Positions 11,111-22,612 of a stretch of DNA of 64,000 nt are shown piece after piece. Origin of the DNA: Spirodela intermedia (lineage: Eukaryota > Streptophyta > Magnoliopsida > Alismatales > Araceae); NCBI GenBank assembly GCA_902729315.2, contig LR746279.1:1502001-1566000 (forward strand). Direction: 5' to 3'. The translations under genes were made by a program, and so were the position numbers. The notes under the pieces were generated by a model that saw nothing but the letters and a program-made list of their open reading frames with translations, was not told the DNA's origin and did no database searches. Numbering within the stretch: position 1 is the first letter of the stretch; every line of letters begins with the position of its first letter.

Positions 11111-11150
11111 TCTGAAGTTGGTGCTGCGCCTCCCGAAGAAGGCTGCTCTC
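11111..11150 (-). pseudogene. sHSP pseudogene psi2, first coding fragment
   Basis: In minus sense it reads FFGRRSTNF, matching FFGRLSTNL of the intact sHSP (residues 7-15). The initiation codon region is deleted, so the 5' leader is joined directly to codon 6 or 7. Confidence 0.8.
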
Positions 11151-11500
11151 AGATCGTTTGTCTGAAAGTGGCTTTTCGATGATCGCGGGGCGGTAGCGAC
11201 GTTGGATCTATTTATAGAGCAATTGGAGTGGGGAGAGGGAGCTCTCTGGAAACGTCTAGAACATCCTGGGCTTCTAGAAACTTCTCTTGGCGGATTTCGT
11301 CTTAAATAAATATTCTTAATCGCGGTCGGTGAAGGCGCTGAGCGCACGTCAAGGAGATTGTTCCCCGAAATCTCGCGAAGGTCTCGAATAGTCTCGCGAG
11401 TTCTCCGGGAGCCCTTGACTCTCCTCTCCTCAACACAGACAGAATGCCGCTCCTATCAGTCAGTCAGTCAGTCAGTCGGTCGTGCGGATCTCAGAACCCG
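11151..11500 (-). promoter_or_regulatory. Relic heat-shock promoter of psi2
   Basis: It aligns with the upstream regions of psi1 and the intact sHSP. It keeps the best regulatory sites of the three: a perfect three-unit heat-shock element TTCTAGAAACTTC (11272-11284), a second TTCTAGA-type site near 11254, and a canonical TATAAATA (minus sense, 11209-11216). The gene behind it is destroyed. Confidence 0.8.
11457..11480. repeat. (CAGT)n microsatellite
   Basis: About five copies of CAGT lie within the relic sHSP upstream region. Single copies stand at the matching sites of the paralogues. Confidence 0.8.
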
Positions 11501-11640
11501 TAAATCGACGTCCAGCTGCACCATTTCAAGCGATCAAAGCCTTCTCAGGTGGTCACCATTGTCGTCCGCTGCTCTCGATCTTCCGGCCGAAAAATATCTA
11601 CAGACGTGTCGGCAGGTTGAAAAAAAGAGAGAGGAATAAT

Positions 11641-12077
11641 CTAAAATAGAAATCGGTGAAAGTCGAATTCTTGTGAGCAAAAAACATAATTAGAAACCGA
11701 AGTACCCGCAGATTGCTGTGCCCTAGTCTTCTGCCACATCTGCTCGTGGCATGCCCGAAGTGCCCAACTATTTCAGTGGTGTGCACTTAAGAATGTTCGA
11801 GAGGCCCAAATGATGAAATAATCCACACTATAATTAGATACAGAATATTCAAATATCGAGTCCCAAAAATTTGTTTCCTTTTAAACACCTAGAAACATTT
11901 TGGATCTTCATATTGTGTCATGAACCTTTTATGTATCATGTTTAAGTTAAACAAATTCGTGATTAAGTAAATGAATGAAATATAGATGGTTGATACCCTT
12001 GGTTTTGATAATTAAAATTAAAACTATATTGATTTAAAATAATTGAGTATTGATGGTTATCTCTATATTTTATGAAT
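11641..12077. other. Decayed left-arm tail and AT-rich DNA
   Basis: Up to about 11790 the sequence still resembles the region upstream of the other sHSP copies (AAAATCGGTGAAA-type block). Beyond that nothing is recognised. Confidence 0.45.
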
Positions 12078-12203
12078 ATATATCATATATTCAATAAATT
12101 TTGACATAATTATTATATATATCTCATATATTCAATAAAATTTGAACATAATTATTATACATATCTCATATATTCAATAAATTTTGGACATAATTATTAT
12201 ATG
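12078..12203. repeat. Short AT-rich tandem repeat, three units
   Basis: A unit of about 45 bp containing CATATATTCAATAAA and CATAATTATTAT occurs three times with few differences. Confidence 0.8.
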
Positions 12204-12259
12204 GAATATATTTAATGATTTTATGATCATATCACTAATGATCAAATTCAAGGTATTAT

Positions 12260-13690
12260 TAATCCTTGAGATTAATCGATTCCTATGGAGGGACTCTGGT
12301 AACATATAAGCTTAGATGTGAGAATCATGTTGCAGATGCATTAAGTGGTAGCATTAATTTACTAACTATAGTACCCAATATATTTGGTAAGCTAAATGAA
12401 TTATATCTTGACTTTCCAGATCTTGCTCACATTATGTCGTCTCTTAAAGATGGAACCTCAAGCAAACATCCAAATTATTTGTTCTTAAATGGATAGCTAT
12501 ATTAAAATAATCATATATGTATTCCACATTCATTTGAGAGATTTCTTTATCTGAACAATTATATGCAGGAGGATTAGTAAGACAGGTTGGGAGGGATAGA
12601 ACTATTAATTTATCAGAAGAATGATTTTATTGACTAAGTTTGAAGAAAGAAAACAAAAATAGTGTCACAATGCCACACTTGTGTCATAACCAAGTTTCCA
12701 AAACAAAATACAAAACTCTATACACCACTTCTAGTACCCGGTTATCCTTGGGAGGACATCAACATGAACTTTGTCTTAGGGTTAACTCATACCCAAAAGA
12801 AATATGACTATCTTTGTTCTGGTTGATAGTTTCTCCAACTTTATTTCATATTCTAAGAGCTCAGATGCTTTCAAAATTACACGACTCTATTTTGATGAAG
12901 TTGTGAGGCTACAAGGCCTCCCACATGAGTTATTTTTGGAAGACGCTCTAAAATGTGATGGGCAAAAAATTACAACATTCTACAATCTTTTGCCCCCAAA
13001 TAGATGGATAAATCGAAGTAAGAAATCATAGTCTAGGATATCTGCTTAGAGAGTGATCACATAAGGGATTTGATCCTCCCCTCAAGTTGAATTCACTTAC
13101 AATAATTTCATAAACCACACCGCTGATCTTAATCCCTTTGAGGTTGTCCATGAATATAAGTGTAGGGAGCCTATCGACTAATGTGTCTCCTCACTACATT
13201 ATAGAGTCTTCATCCAACATCATATTAGCATCATCAACATTGTTAGCAGATGCTCACAAAGGATTTAAAGAGATTAATGAAGGGGATCTCATCATGGTCA
13301 GGCTTTACCTAAGTTGATTTACTTCAGGAACTATGTCAAAGCTTCATGCTCGAGTTGCAGGATTTTATATTAATGTTAATTAGATCGAATGCATATGTAT
13401 TAGATATTTAAGACGATTGAAGAATCGGCTCTACTTTTAACATTTGTAGTCAATTGATTGAGCCTATCCCATCCGTTCTAAGTGAAAGTACACTCAAATG
13501 TCCACCAGTTATCTTTCAAATGAGACAAAAGCAAATAGATATTATATTCTATGAACAAGAGATTTTTAACACTTATGGAGAAATACAAAGATTCCTTGTT
13601 CATTGGAAGGATCATCATCCTTCAGATGACTTGTAGATTTCATGAGAAGACTTGCGCTGTCTTAATCCAGATGTTTGGGAGCGTTGTGAA
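12260..13690 (+). pseudogene. Ty3/gypsy chromovirus pol 3' half (RNase H end, integrase, chromodomain)
   Basis: Decayed plus-strand frames follow the order of a chromovirus polyprotein. The VADALSGS-like end of RNase H is at about 12330. An integrase zinc-finger region with a PWEDINMNFVLGL block is at 12660-12790. The integrase core follows (FVLVDSFSNF, then a VVRLQGLPHEL block, 12804-13031). A chromodomain-like RFLVHWKDHHPSDDL sits at 13590-13635, with a RLNPDVWE tail behind it. It resembles the element at 22613-30185, which has the same blocks. Stops and frameshifts are frequent. Confidence 0.85.
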
Positions 13691-14810
13691 TCCACCACAC
13701 TCCATTATTCATTGGAGCTGATTTCAGCCAATGGACGGGGTTGATGTAGCATGATCCTGCTCATTGTTTACTAAAGAATTTAAAGCTGATCAAGATGGAA
13801 AGCTGGAGACATGCCACACAAAGGGCATGGATCTCACTAATTGCTCAACCTTCCAGTCACTCACATTGCTGCCACAAACACCCTAAAATCGGTGAGTTCA
13901 TCTTTTACTAAGTCTGTTTTCTTAAATTTTGCTGCTTCAATTACTGGTTAAGGCCTATAAATTGGCCGGAAGACCTCTGATCTTAGACATTGCATATTGA
14001 ATTAGAAGTGTAACTGCTTACCTGATCCTTTGATCCCATCGCCTTAGCTTGGGTTGGCTAGAGGACCCTATCACTCCCGGTCTGGAACCACTTCTCCCCA
14101 CTAGTCTTCCACTTCTCCAGCCTTTCTCTCTTAGCTGCTGGTTCGCCTCTCATCATCTCCTAACACTACAGCCTTCCCTCTATTTTCCGCCAGCTTACCT
14201 CTCACCATCAATTCATTAGTCTTAGCCACAGCCAGCCTCCTATCGTCCTTGTCGTGCATTGCCTACTCTTGTTGTCTCTGTCGTTGTTGACCACCATCGT
14301 CGTTTGCCACCGCTGCCTCCTCCATTCTTGCCTCTGCCCTCCGTGAGTGCTTTCTCCACCACCACTTCCCTCTTTCCACCACCATCACCCGCTTTCCCCT
14401 TTCTTAGACCAGTGCCCTTTTCATCCTTCTAGTTTATGTTAATATTGGCTGGTTTGTTAAACTAGGTCCACTTGACCAAAGCTACCCAGATCCGCTATTC
14501 TGACCACTTAGAACCACTAGATCCGCAACAGACCATCTCACTGGTCTAAATCATTTTGGACTGCCTAGTTTGTGCCTAACTATCTCGCCAGTCTGAGTCC
14601 CTCTGGACCACTTGGTCTGCATCAGATGAACAATTATCAAATGCAATAAAAAGAGAAATTGAACTCATATATGCCCAATACCCAATGTTACTCGAGACCT
14701 TGAGAGAATTCGTCCCAAAAAGCTTTCAAATTCCTCTAATATTCAGCTTCTTATCATCGAGAAACCTCCCTCCTTTGCCTTGAAGCTTATTTCCAATTTT
14801 CATGTAAACA
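13691..14810. other. C-rich stretch behind a chromovirus relic, possible LTR
   Basis: No coding signature was recognised. Pyrimidine-rich, CCACC- and GCC-rich DNA (14030-14410) is followed by a GACCACTTAGAACC-type block. The same kind of composition occurs in the solo LTR at 26597-27949 and at 33740-34300. A decayed 3' LTR of the neighbouring chromovirus is plausible, but no partner LTR is in the window. Confidence 0.4.
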
Positions 14811-16400
14811 TATCTTAACAATCATCATGAAATCCAGAATTATCCTCATTCATTTCACTGGCCAAAATAGAGTGCAAAAATGACATATACATCCTCTTGT
14901 TGATGATGTGGCCTAAAATGTTGACCTCTTCCTTGGTTGAATAACGTTGATATAGCTCATAAACTTGACATGTCCTCTTGCTGATATAGCCATGAGTTGC
15001 TGCGTTTTTTCTAATTATTTTGATCATTTCTAAATTTCTAAAAAATAGCTGCAAAATGTCCTCATAAAGTTCCTGAAAAATCCAAGAAAATTTATTTCCA
15101 ACTTTAACTTCATGATTAATTTCCTATCAATCGTAAGATGATTCTCAAGATTCTAAAGATTAGATAATCATGTTAACACAGATTAAAACTCAAAAATGTG
15201 TTAATATTACATAAATTATAAAATTTATCAAATCAAAGATAAATTTATCACATCATTCTCAAACTAGTACTAAGATATTTTAACTTAAAAAATTCATAAC
15301 TGACGTTAATTGATATATCAAATATTTTGATTTCACCTTCATCATTATTTAAAATAAAAATTAGCATGCAGACCCTTCTTGAATGTTGTGAAGGTTATTT
15401 ATATGACAACAATCCATACCTGGAATAGCAGAAAAATCATTGTCAACAGTTTACTACAATTGTTCTTACAACTACTGTCAATGTACCATGGTTAGTTCAT
15501 GAGTACCATAGCATCGTGTTCCATTTTTTGTCCTGTGGTGCTAATATTTACTATTAGTTTTTAGATACTTAGCAAAAATTAATATATGCTATTGGTAATA
15601 AATTAGCAAGACTATTGTGTTTTGTTGAAGAACCACTAAAAACAATGGGGGGTGAATTGGTCTTCTAGTTTTTTGTTTGTTATCTAATTCTCACTTCATC
15701 TAAGTACCCACAAGTTTTTAGTTATTTGGCCTACCTTGCCTACTCCATTGTCTAAGGATGACATCATTAGTTTTACTAAATTCTAATGGAAATATATTGA
15801 AGATCTAGGCCTCAGGTAGAATTTCTAAACACAACAACTTCAACAAGGCTCCCCATATATTGAACACAATACCATCAGCACGCCTTTACTAAACACATGC
15901 TTCAACTAACCCACACGCTAAGTAGAAAAGCTTCACCAAGCTTCTATCGAGCACAAATACTTCAGCTAGCCTTATTTTGAATACAACCACGTCAATCCTC
16001 ACCTAACAAAGCTTTCAACTGTCATACATGCTGAACACAATGACTTCAACAAGACTATACTGTATTTTTTTTATCTTGGTATGAAAAAAAGAATGAGTTA
16101 ATGTCCTTACATATTTATCACTTAGCTTTCTTTGGGTGAAGTCCTTTGTTTAATGATGTGATAGAAGTTGGCGCATGAAGCTCTTAAAAAGCTTTGAACG
16201 GTTGTCTATTTTATTTACTTTCCATGCTCGAATATCTGATAAACTCATGTATATACTTTTTTCTATGTATGCAATCATTGTATGTTACATTTTCTTGCCT
16301 CTATTCTTTTCTTGCCTTATACTTGTGGACCAAAGTACACTCTTTGTATGTTACATTTTTGGTCATACAACTGTGATTCATGATTGGTAGAAATCATGTC
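14811..16400. other. Unassigned AT-rich intergenic DNA
   Basis: No gene was recognised. A minus-strand frame at 14815-15054 (79 residues) has no known motif. At 15830-16050 a loose repetition of AACACAA and CTTCAAC words is visible. Confidence 0.4.
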
Positions 16401-16408
16401 GCTGTGTT

Positions 16409-17720
16409 TCATGCGATTGCCTTGACCTTAGTGCCATAAAAGTTCTTGTTATATTTTGAATTTTTGCGTGTCATTAGTTGCATCATATCATCTTTCAAGT
16501 AACATACAAAAGATAGGAGAGTTGCATATTTTCCTATGTATTGTCTCGAGATCCAACATCTCAAGATAGGAGAGTTGCATAGGTTGGAGCAATAATTGTT
16601 CCAACAAGTGTGACAAGACATCTGCCACATGATTCTCAACAAATCTCGAAATCAAAGGATATGATATTTGCCAACCTTTTTTGGTAATCCAGTGACAATT
16701 GTTGTTGCTCTAGAAGATATTTTAAGCTCCACTGATCTGTGTAGATAATGAATCTGAGCCGTAGCAAGTAATGGCACTTGGACATGGCCAAAACGATCAC
16801 GATCAACTTGCGCTTGTACGTGGGTTTCTGTTGATGGGTCAACACTGACACTTGGCTAAAGAAGGCCACAGGCTGGCATTACTGCATGAAGACGGCTCTC
16901 ACCTTGCGGCCAGAGGGGCCTACCTTTAATTTGAAGGATGCGGTGTAATTCGGAAGGGCCAGATAAGTACTATCATCAAGGTCTGCTTAAGGTGTTGGAA
17001 CTCCTCCTTTGCTGCTAGGTTCCATCTAAAGGAGTCCTTTCTCAATTGTTGTTTTAGAGGCCAAGCCATTGGGCAAAAGGCTTTGACGACGCATTTGTAA
17101 TACTGGCAAGACCCAGAAATCCTCTAAGTTCTCAAAGGTTCATCGGGGATGACCATCTATTGACCATGCCAACTTTCTCTAGGTCCATGACCACGCCTTC
17201 CAGTAATATTCGGTGGCTGAGGTAAGATTTTTGGAACTATCTGAACTTGTATTTCTGGGGTTAATGTGAAATTATTGTGCTTAAAACATGACGAATACCT
17301 TTGATAGGTGCACAATATGATCCGCTTGTCATGCTGTAGATCAGAATATCATTCAATAAAATCAATATAGATTTCCGTAAAAATTTGGACAGGAGACGAT
17401 TCATGACTGTTTGGAAGTTCACCATAGTGTTGGTTGGCTCAAAGGATATTATGAGGAATTCGTATGTCCTTTGTGAGTTTTGAAGGTTGTCAGGATGTCT
17501 TGTAGACAAATATGAATTTGGTGGTAACTTGATTGTAGATCTAGCTTGGCAAAGACTATAGTGATGTGCAATTCGTTGATCAGCTCCTCCACAATCAGAA
17601 TGGGAACATGGTCTAGAATAGTTGCCTTATTCAGAATATGATAGTCTTATGGAAAACCACTAGGATCCATCTTTTTTCTCGATGAGGAGAGCTGACCTCA
17701 AGAAGTGGCTGGGAGTGTTG
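16409..17720 (-). pseudogene. Ty3/gypsy reverse transcriptase and RNase H relic
   Basis: The 16636-16869 frame matches gypsy RNase H: an AFFSQ start, a YLLRLRFIIYTDQWSLKYLL block and the FDFEI end. The 17261-17509 frame holds the RT palm: YEFL, TNTMVNFQTVMN, and LNDILIYS in place of FDDILIYS. The catalytic pair is decayed. Sequence near 17650-17690 resembles the VKKKDGSWR block. No LTRs were found, so this is a truncated relic. Confidence 0.8.
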
Positions 17721-18180
17721 GATGAGCCCAGTTGCCAACATTTCAGCAACATATTTATCGTGTTTCATCTTTTGAAAGTGGGGATAATAGAATGTTCTGT
17801 TTCAGCAACATCCATCACATGGATGGCCTGTACTTCACGAGATCTATTTCAGAAGATTCTCGATCCCTTCCTAGTTTCATTGCTCACTGCTTGACCAGTC
17901 AGTTCCTACTCTTTTGTATTGGCTCAAGTTTGGTGAGAGCGCATTCCACTTGGGCGACCTCCTACCACTGAAGACTCAACAGATTGCCTCAAGTCTGATG
18001 ATTTTCATGCCATATTTAGTGGACGGTTGGCCTAGTTTGGTCGTTGGTATGGTCCAATCCTATCCTCTTGAATTGATGAAGTGCTGGGTCATTGAAAGCT
18101 TATATTCACATAAATTGTGCTGTTATATGGAAAATCCTACAATATCATTGGAAAGCTGTTCAATAGATCTTTAGATTCCT
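17721..18180. other. Unassigned DNA between retroelement relics
   Basis: Two overlapping short frames exist, but no motif was recognised. The stretch may belong to either neighbour. Confidence 0.35.
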
Positions 18181-18495
18181 GTGAGGAATCATAAATACAT
18201 ATCTTCATTTTGGAAAATAGAAAGATTATTGATTGAGGTAGTAAAAGAAGGCATTCGACTGAAGGGTTTCTTCAGTGAGTTATATAATGATGAGGAAGTA
18301 ATCAATCTATTTTGTTGTAGCCAAAGTGCTATTCATCTCTCAAAAGACCAAATGTTTCATGAACGCACAAAATACACTGACATAACTTATCATTTTGTGT
18401 GTGTCATATTCATAAGAGGAGATTTATACATCAAGAAGATAAGCACTCATGAGAACCCAACTGACATGATGACCAAAAGTATTAACTCAAGATAA
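18181..18495 (+). pseudogene. copia RNase H C-terminal fragment (copia-2)
   Basis: The frame carries the copia RNase H tail: EGIRLKGFFSEL, CCSQSAIHLSK for the usual CDSQSAIHL, MFHERTKYTDITYHFV, and the NPTDMMTKS end. The catalytic Asp of CDS is replaced by Cys. The PPT and 3' LTR follow in the right place; the rest of the element is missing. Confidence 0.88.
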
Positions 18496-18565
18496 ATATG
18501 ATTTATTTCAGCAGTTTATTGGGCTTTATCATGATTGATCTTTCTGACGCTCGACTGCTTCGATC

Positions 18566-18820
18566 AAAAGGAAGATATGTTAAACTTAGTCAAATTTGAG
18601 TGTTTCCTGCAGAGTGCCATCATCATAGCAAAGGACGGGAAGTTTCCGTCTTTGATGCTGCGTGACAATTACAAATATAGTAGAAGGCACACAAATTGAC
18701 ATTGTCATTTTTACTCTTCTTTCTTCTTGATTCTATTCTGCATTTTTTTACCTTTCGGTTGTCTGTTTTCTAGTTCTGTTGTAAACTCTTTTCCATTAAG
18801 AGGTTTATTTTAGTGGAGCA
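18566..18820 (+). repeat. Polypurine tract and 3' LTR of copia-2
   Basis: A purine run AAAAGGAAGATA (18566-18577) precedes TGTTAAACTTAG, the probable LTR start at 18578. The LTR end near 18820 (GGAGCA) is a guess. Confidence 0.6.
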
Positions 18821-19383
18821 TTTTGCTTTGGAGATTTCCTTTGTCTTTATTCGTACACTTATGTCAACCTTTCCGCCGTTATTTGACTTCTGTACATTTG
18901 CACGTATTATGTTGGAAAATATATTGAAACAGTCTGTGGGTCCCACAAATCCGATATATCGACACAACCGCCCCCCTCTATCTGGCAGTGTCTATCTCGC
19001 TCTTTGCCGTTGGATGGGGACTTGCGCATGAGTCTCCGCCACGATCGTAAAAGCATGGTCGTCGATAACCAATCATGACATAGGCATTGATGGGATTCTG
19101 AATGATGAGACCCAGGTAGCCGGAATGGGCCCCACCTGGATTTGCTCCCATTCAGGACTTCACGATCAGAAGCATGGGCTGGAAATGATTGGCCCCAGCC
19201 CGACCGGGCCACTCAAATACAAGCTTACGAAAACACAAGGTATGAATATAATTATTTTATGTATAATAAATTAACTTATTGAAGAAAAAATGGTTCCTTC
19301 CTAACTCTCGTATACGAAATTTTGATTTCTCCAAACTCGTATAGGGACGGCTGCGTTCTTATGCCTGTCGATCTGGCTTCCTC
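18821..19383. other. Unassigned intergenic DNA
   Basis: Nothing recognised. A GC-richer patch at 19030-19210 (GGGCCCCACCTGG block) has no coding signal. Confidence 0.4.
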
Positions 19384-19391
19384 AAGATTTG

Positions 19392-19430
<39 letters not shown>

Positions 19431-19515
19431 TCTCTCTCTTGATCTCTCTCTCTCGATCTATCTATCTACATATCTATCTATCTATCTATCTATCTATGTG
19501 TCTAGCTATCTATCA
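19384..19515. repeat. Compound microsatellite (CT)n then (ATCT)n
   Basis: A long CT run (from about 19398) passes into GATCTCTCT and then ATCT repeats to about 19515. It lies 3' of the serine decarboxylase pseudogene. A similar compound repeat lies 5' of the P450 at 55342-55480. Confidence 0.92.
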
Positions 19516-19720
19516 ATCTATCTGGAGCGGATATTAATCTCTTGGCCGTATGACTAACCTCGTAGAAGCCAGGTGAAGGCGTAGAGAGACCGGCATCGCC
19601 GTCGGAGGGGTATATGACTTGAGGCCATTTCACAATTAGAGTGAAATCGACCCTTACAGTGTCCGCCTCAGCTCTCATCCATTTATTCAGGACACTCCTT
19701 CTAACGGAGGAGAGACTCCG

Positions 19721-21528
19721 TCACTGGGCGTGGCGGTGAAGCAGACAGGCGCAGTTCTCGCGACCGACGTCCGCTGCGATGCACGGGGAAGGGATCTCGC
19801 CGCGGCGGGACCAAACACAGCGGCGCTGCACCAGCTCGTCGACGAAGACGCAGAGCTTCTCCACGGTAACATTGGGCATCACGACCAGTGGGAGATGCTC
19901 CCATCGCACAGGAGCTGCCACTTGCGGACAAAGTCCTCGTCCTGCGGACGCTCGAACACAACGGTGCAGCTAAGCTCGTTGAGCATCGCCCCGATGCCTG
20001 CCGCCCGGAGGCGGCCCCTCAAGAAGTGAGCGTTGAGCAGGCACCTCTGGACCTCCTTCTCGAACCCACGGTATCCCTGCGGTTCAGCGCGTACCAGAGG
20101 AAGAGCGGGGCGTGGCCGTTGCGGCTGCCCAAGATGGTAGTGTCCCTGGAAGCGAGGTACTTGACGTCCCGCGAGAGGGCGTTGATGTGGCTCTTCCGCG
20201 TTATCTGCACCCCGCAGGGAACTGGGCAACCCACGAACTTGTGCCCGGAGATGCTCATGCTGCCGATCGGCTTCCTGAACGTCACCTTCGGCGCCTGCGG
20301 AAACCGAAATCTCAGTCATTCGGTGTAGTTCGAGCTCGGGGAGGTCCTCCACAACGGCGTGGTATGGGACTCTCGTGCTTGAGGAAGGGCAGCATGAGGC
20401 CGAAGAGAGCTCTGTCGCAGTGGATGTAGAAGCGATCCTCGAAGCCCGACTCCTCAAGGATCTTGATGACGAGATCCAGATCGTCGATCGCCCCCTTGAC
20501 CGTCGTCCCTGAGCCGCGACATTGTTATCAGAGCTGAAGCGAGAACCCTTTGTGAAGAACTAAAGGAAGGGAGAGGAGGAGAAAGGTCTGTGAGGTATTC
20601 GGAGCGGAGCGGACCGATGTTGACGTTAACGATGGCGGGTCTCTCCTTGTTGGGAAGAAGTTTGGCCTGGAAGTCGGAGCAGTCGATCTCGCCGGATACC
20701 AGTGTCTCCACCTTCACGCAATCCGTTCTATACAACCTCGCGGCCTTGAACAGCGAGTAGTGGGACTCCTTGGAAGTATACAGAACTCCATCCGGGAAGA
20801 TCTCGCGCCTGCGCCGGTCAAGCAGAAGCGTCGCACGAGAGGACGGAGACGGTGAGAGAGACAGTGAAAGAGACAGAGGGATCGAGAAAAAGAGATGTCT
20901 TATAGGATCAGCGACGAACCCGATTAGGATGCCATGCAGATTGCCTTCCGTGCCACCGTTGGTGACGTAGCCCCAGTACTCGTTCTTCTCCAGCTCCCAC
21001 AGGCGGGCGAACCAGTCCAGAACCCCCACCTCGAACTGCCTTGAGTTGATGCCATAGCCGCTGTCGATGAAGGGATCCCCCAGGTTGTTCATGGCGAAGG
21101 ATTGGAATTGCAAGAGAGCGCCGTACTCGAAGTCTAGATTACAAGGAAACCCTACAATACAGTGGATGAGGAAATATTCACGTGAGACTAGCGATTCGAT
21201 CTCGTCTCAGTGCAAGATCAACGACCGTTCCCTTACCTAGTTGGTTCTTGGTCCTTTCTTCGAGGTTATGTCCGTACTTGGCCAGCACGCTGGCCATGTA
21301 AGCCTCCCTGTCGCCGGTGAGTTCATCGTCGGCGTCGGGCTCTGTAATCTCAAAGCTTGACGAGTCCAGGTTCCTCTCCAGTTCGTTTTTCTTCTTCCCC
21401 TCATTTTCATTCCCCAACTTACCGGAACGGGTCCCGTAGATTACGGCCGGTTCGACTTCCTCTGCTGGCGGCTTCACCTTCCGGATGACCTGGAGTAGTC
21501 CGGAGGCGTTTACGACGTTTCCAACCAT
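19721..21528 (-). pseudogene. Serine decarboxylase-like PLP enzyme pseudogene (group II decarboxylase, SDC/HDC-like)
   Basis: Plant SDC makes ethanolamine from serine. Exons by comparison: 21528-21237, 21151-20920, 20808-20615, 20508 to about 20330, and 20294-19721. The first three introns keep GT-AG. The N-terminus starts MVGNVV, followed by a DELTGDREAYMASVLAKYG block. The core shows [21 protein letters not shown], and the PLP-lysine motif SGHKFVG. Four defects are visible. The exon 4 donor reads GAGAGT for GTGAGT. HCDGALFG has become HCDRALFG, next to the PLP-contacting Asp. One base is lost in the LNRRGYRGF region (about 20070), and another near HVVVMP (about 19885). The overall length fits the family at about 480-490 residues if unbroken. 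A full enzyme cannot be made. Base composition is GC-rich, as in the intact genes. Confidence 0.9.
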
Positions 21529-21974
21529 GGCGACTAGAAGGAAGGAAGAAAGAGAGGGTCGGAAGGGAGGCGAGAAAAATATACGTTTGCTTCTCTCTCT
21601 CTTCTTTATCTCTCCTCAGGGATAAGGTATTCCCGTCTCTTCTCCCTCTCTCTCTTTCTCTCTCGACTGCAACTCCGGTTTTCTGGGGTAGACAAGAACC
21701 TGAGAGCTGGTGTTGTGATGTCCCGGCGAAGGAGAAGTGCCAATGTGCCCCTCCTTAAATCGGCGGTGAAGCGTCACCTCGGAAGCCACGCCCGGACGCT
21801 CCACGTCTGTGATGGGCGCTCCAATCCGCTTCACGGTGATGATGAGCTGTCAGGGCCAACCTTGCGTGGTGTCCTTGGAGTGGGCAATCCCATTCTCATT
21901 TATGAACACGTGGCTTGAGTCGTAGGTCTTTAAAGCTTGCTGTCCACTTAAATTATCATTAACTACGGACTCTG
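21529..21974. other. 5' region of the decarboxylase pseudogene
   Basis: A CT-rich leader-like stretch (21590-21665) and a GC-rich block lie upstream of the ATG in minus sense. No clear TATA box was identified. The right arm of the sHSP duplication begins near 21975. Confidence 0.4.
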
Positions 21975-22454
21975 CACGATCTAAACGTGTGAAATCTTTG
22001 AACATTCTGTTAACCCACCCCAATTCCCATTTGATCAACACTTTCCACATAGTTTAGGAGCTGGTCTACACACTAGACAGCGTGTCTCTCTCTCTCTCTC
22101 TGGACATGCATATCGACGATTGCATCTTTAATTCCTCATAGATTTCCTTTCAATCTCTCTGTCTTAATCTATGTATCTCGCCCTCTATGACACGGCGAGA
22201 GTTGCGTGAACGAAGAAAATTCATGGTTGAAACCACAAGACATTGATATCTCAACGAATAAATGAGGACTTGAATCCATGGAATACCGAACCTTAGATCT
22301 TTGGATACTTAGAGATTTGTTTGAGCAACCAATGAATCCACAAAAATTAATATATTTCCTTGAATCCAGGGAGGGCACGTGATTTCAGTAGTAGAGAGAG
22401 GAAAAACCTAAAAGAGGAAAAATGGTATCACACAGAATTTAAGAGAAGCCTAAC
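21975..22454. mobile_element. Right-arm copy of the 450-bp insertion
   Basis: Reverse-complement similarity to 10666-11110 runs through the whole stretch. It includes the TTTGAACATTCTGTT start, the CT microsatellite (22086-22103) and the GAAACCACAAGACATTGATA block. It marks the outer end of the inverted duplication near the decarboxylase pseudogene. Confidence 0.7.
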
Positions 22455-22550
22455 TTCGATATCTCGATCCATTCTCTCTGGATGTTCGAGATCCTTTCCA
22501 GAGATTCCCTTTCAGCAATGGCACCAGATTTCTCTCCTTCGGCAATGACA
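22455..22550 (+). pseudogene. sHSP fragment psi3 (right-arm counterpart of psi2)
   Basis: Plus strand encodes the DPFSLDV block of the sHSP N-terminal region, with some substitutions, followed by a PFQQWHQ-type frame. It ends at the same junction with antisense copia gag as the left copy at 10566. No chaperone domain follows. Confidence 0.85.
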
Positions 22551-22612
22551 ATGACAACATATTAAATATATTTTAAGCTCTAACAAAATTTCTACATCAC
22601 ATCGACCAAAGT
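22551..22612 (-). pseudogene. copia gag fragment, right-arm copy, piece 1
   Basis: It aligns inverted with about 10500-10560 of the left arm. The gag match stops at the chromovirus insertion and resumes at 30186. Confidence 0.8.

Noticed and set aside
12260-13690. Possibility that the RT or integrase relics are endogenous plant pararetroviruses
   Set aside because: All pieces have integrase, chromodomain or copia-type RNase H and LTR context. These belong to LTR retrotransposons; no movement-protein or coat-protein signature was seen.
14815-15054. 79-residue minus-strand frame, considered as a gene exon
   Set aside because: No family motif, no splice-flank support and AT-rich background composition.
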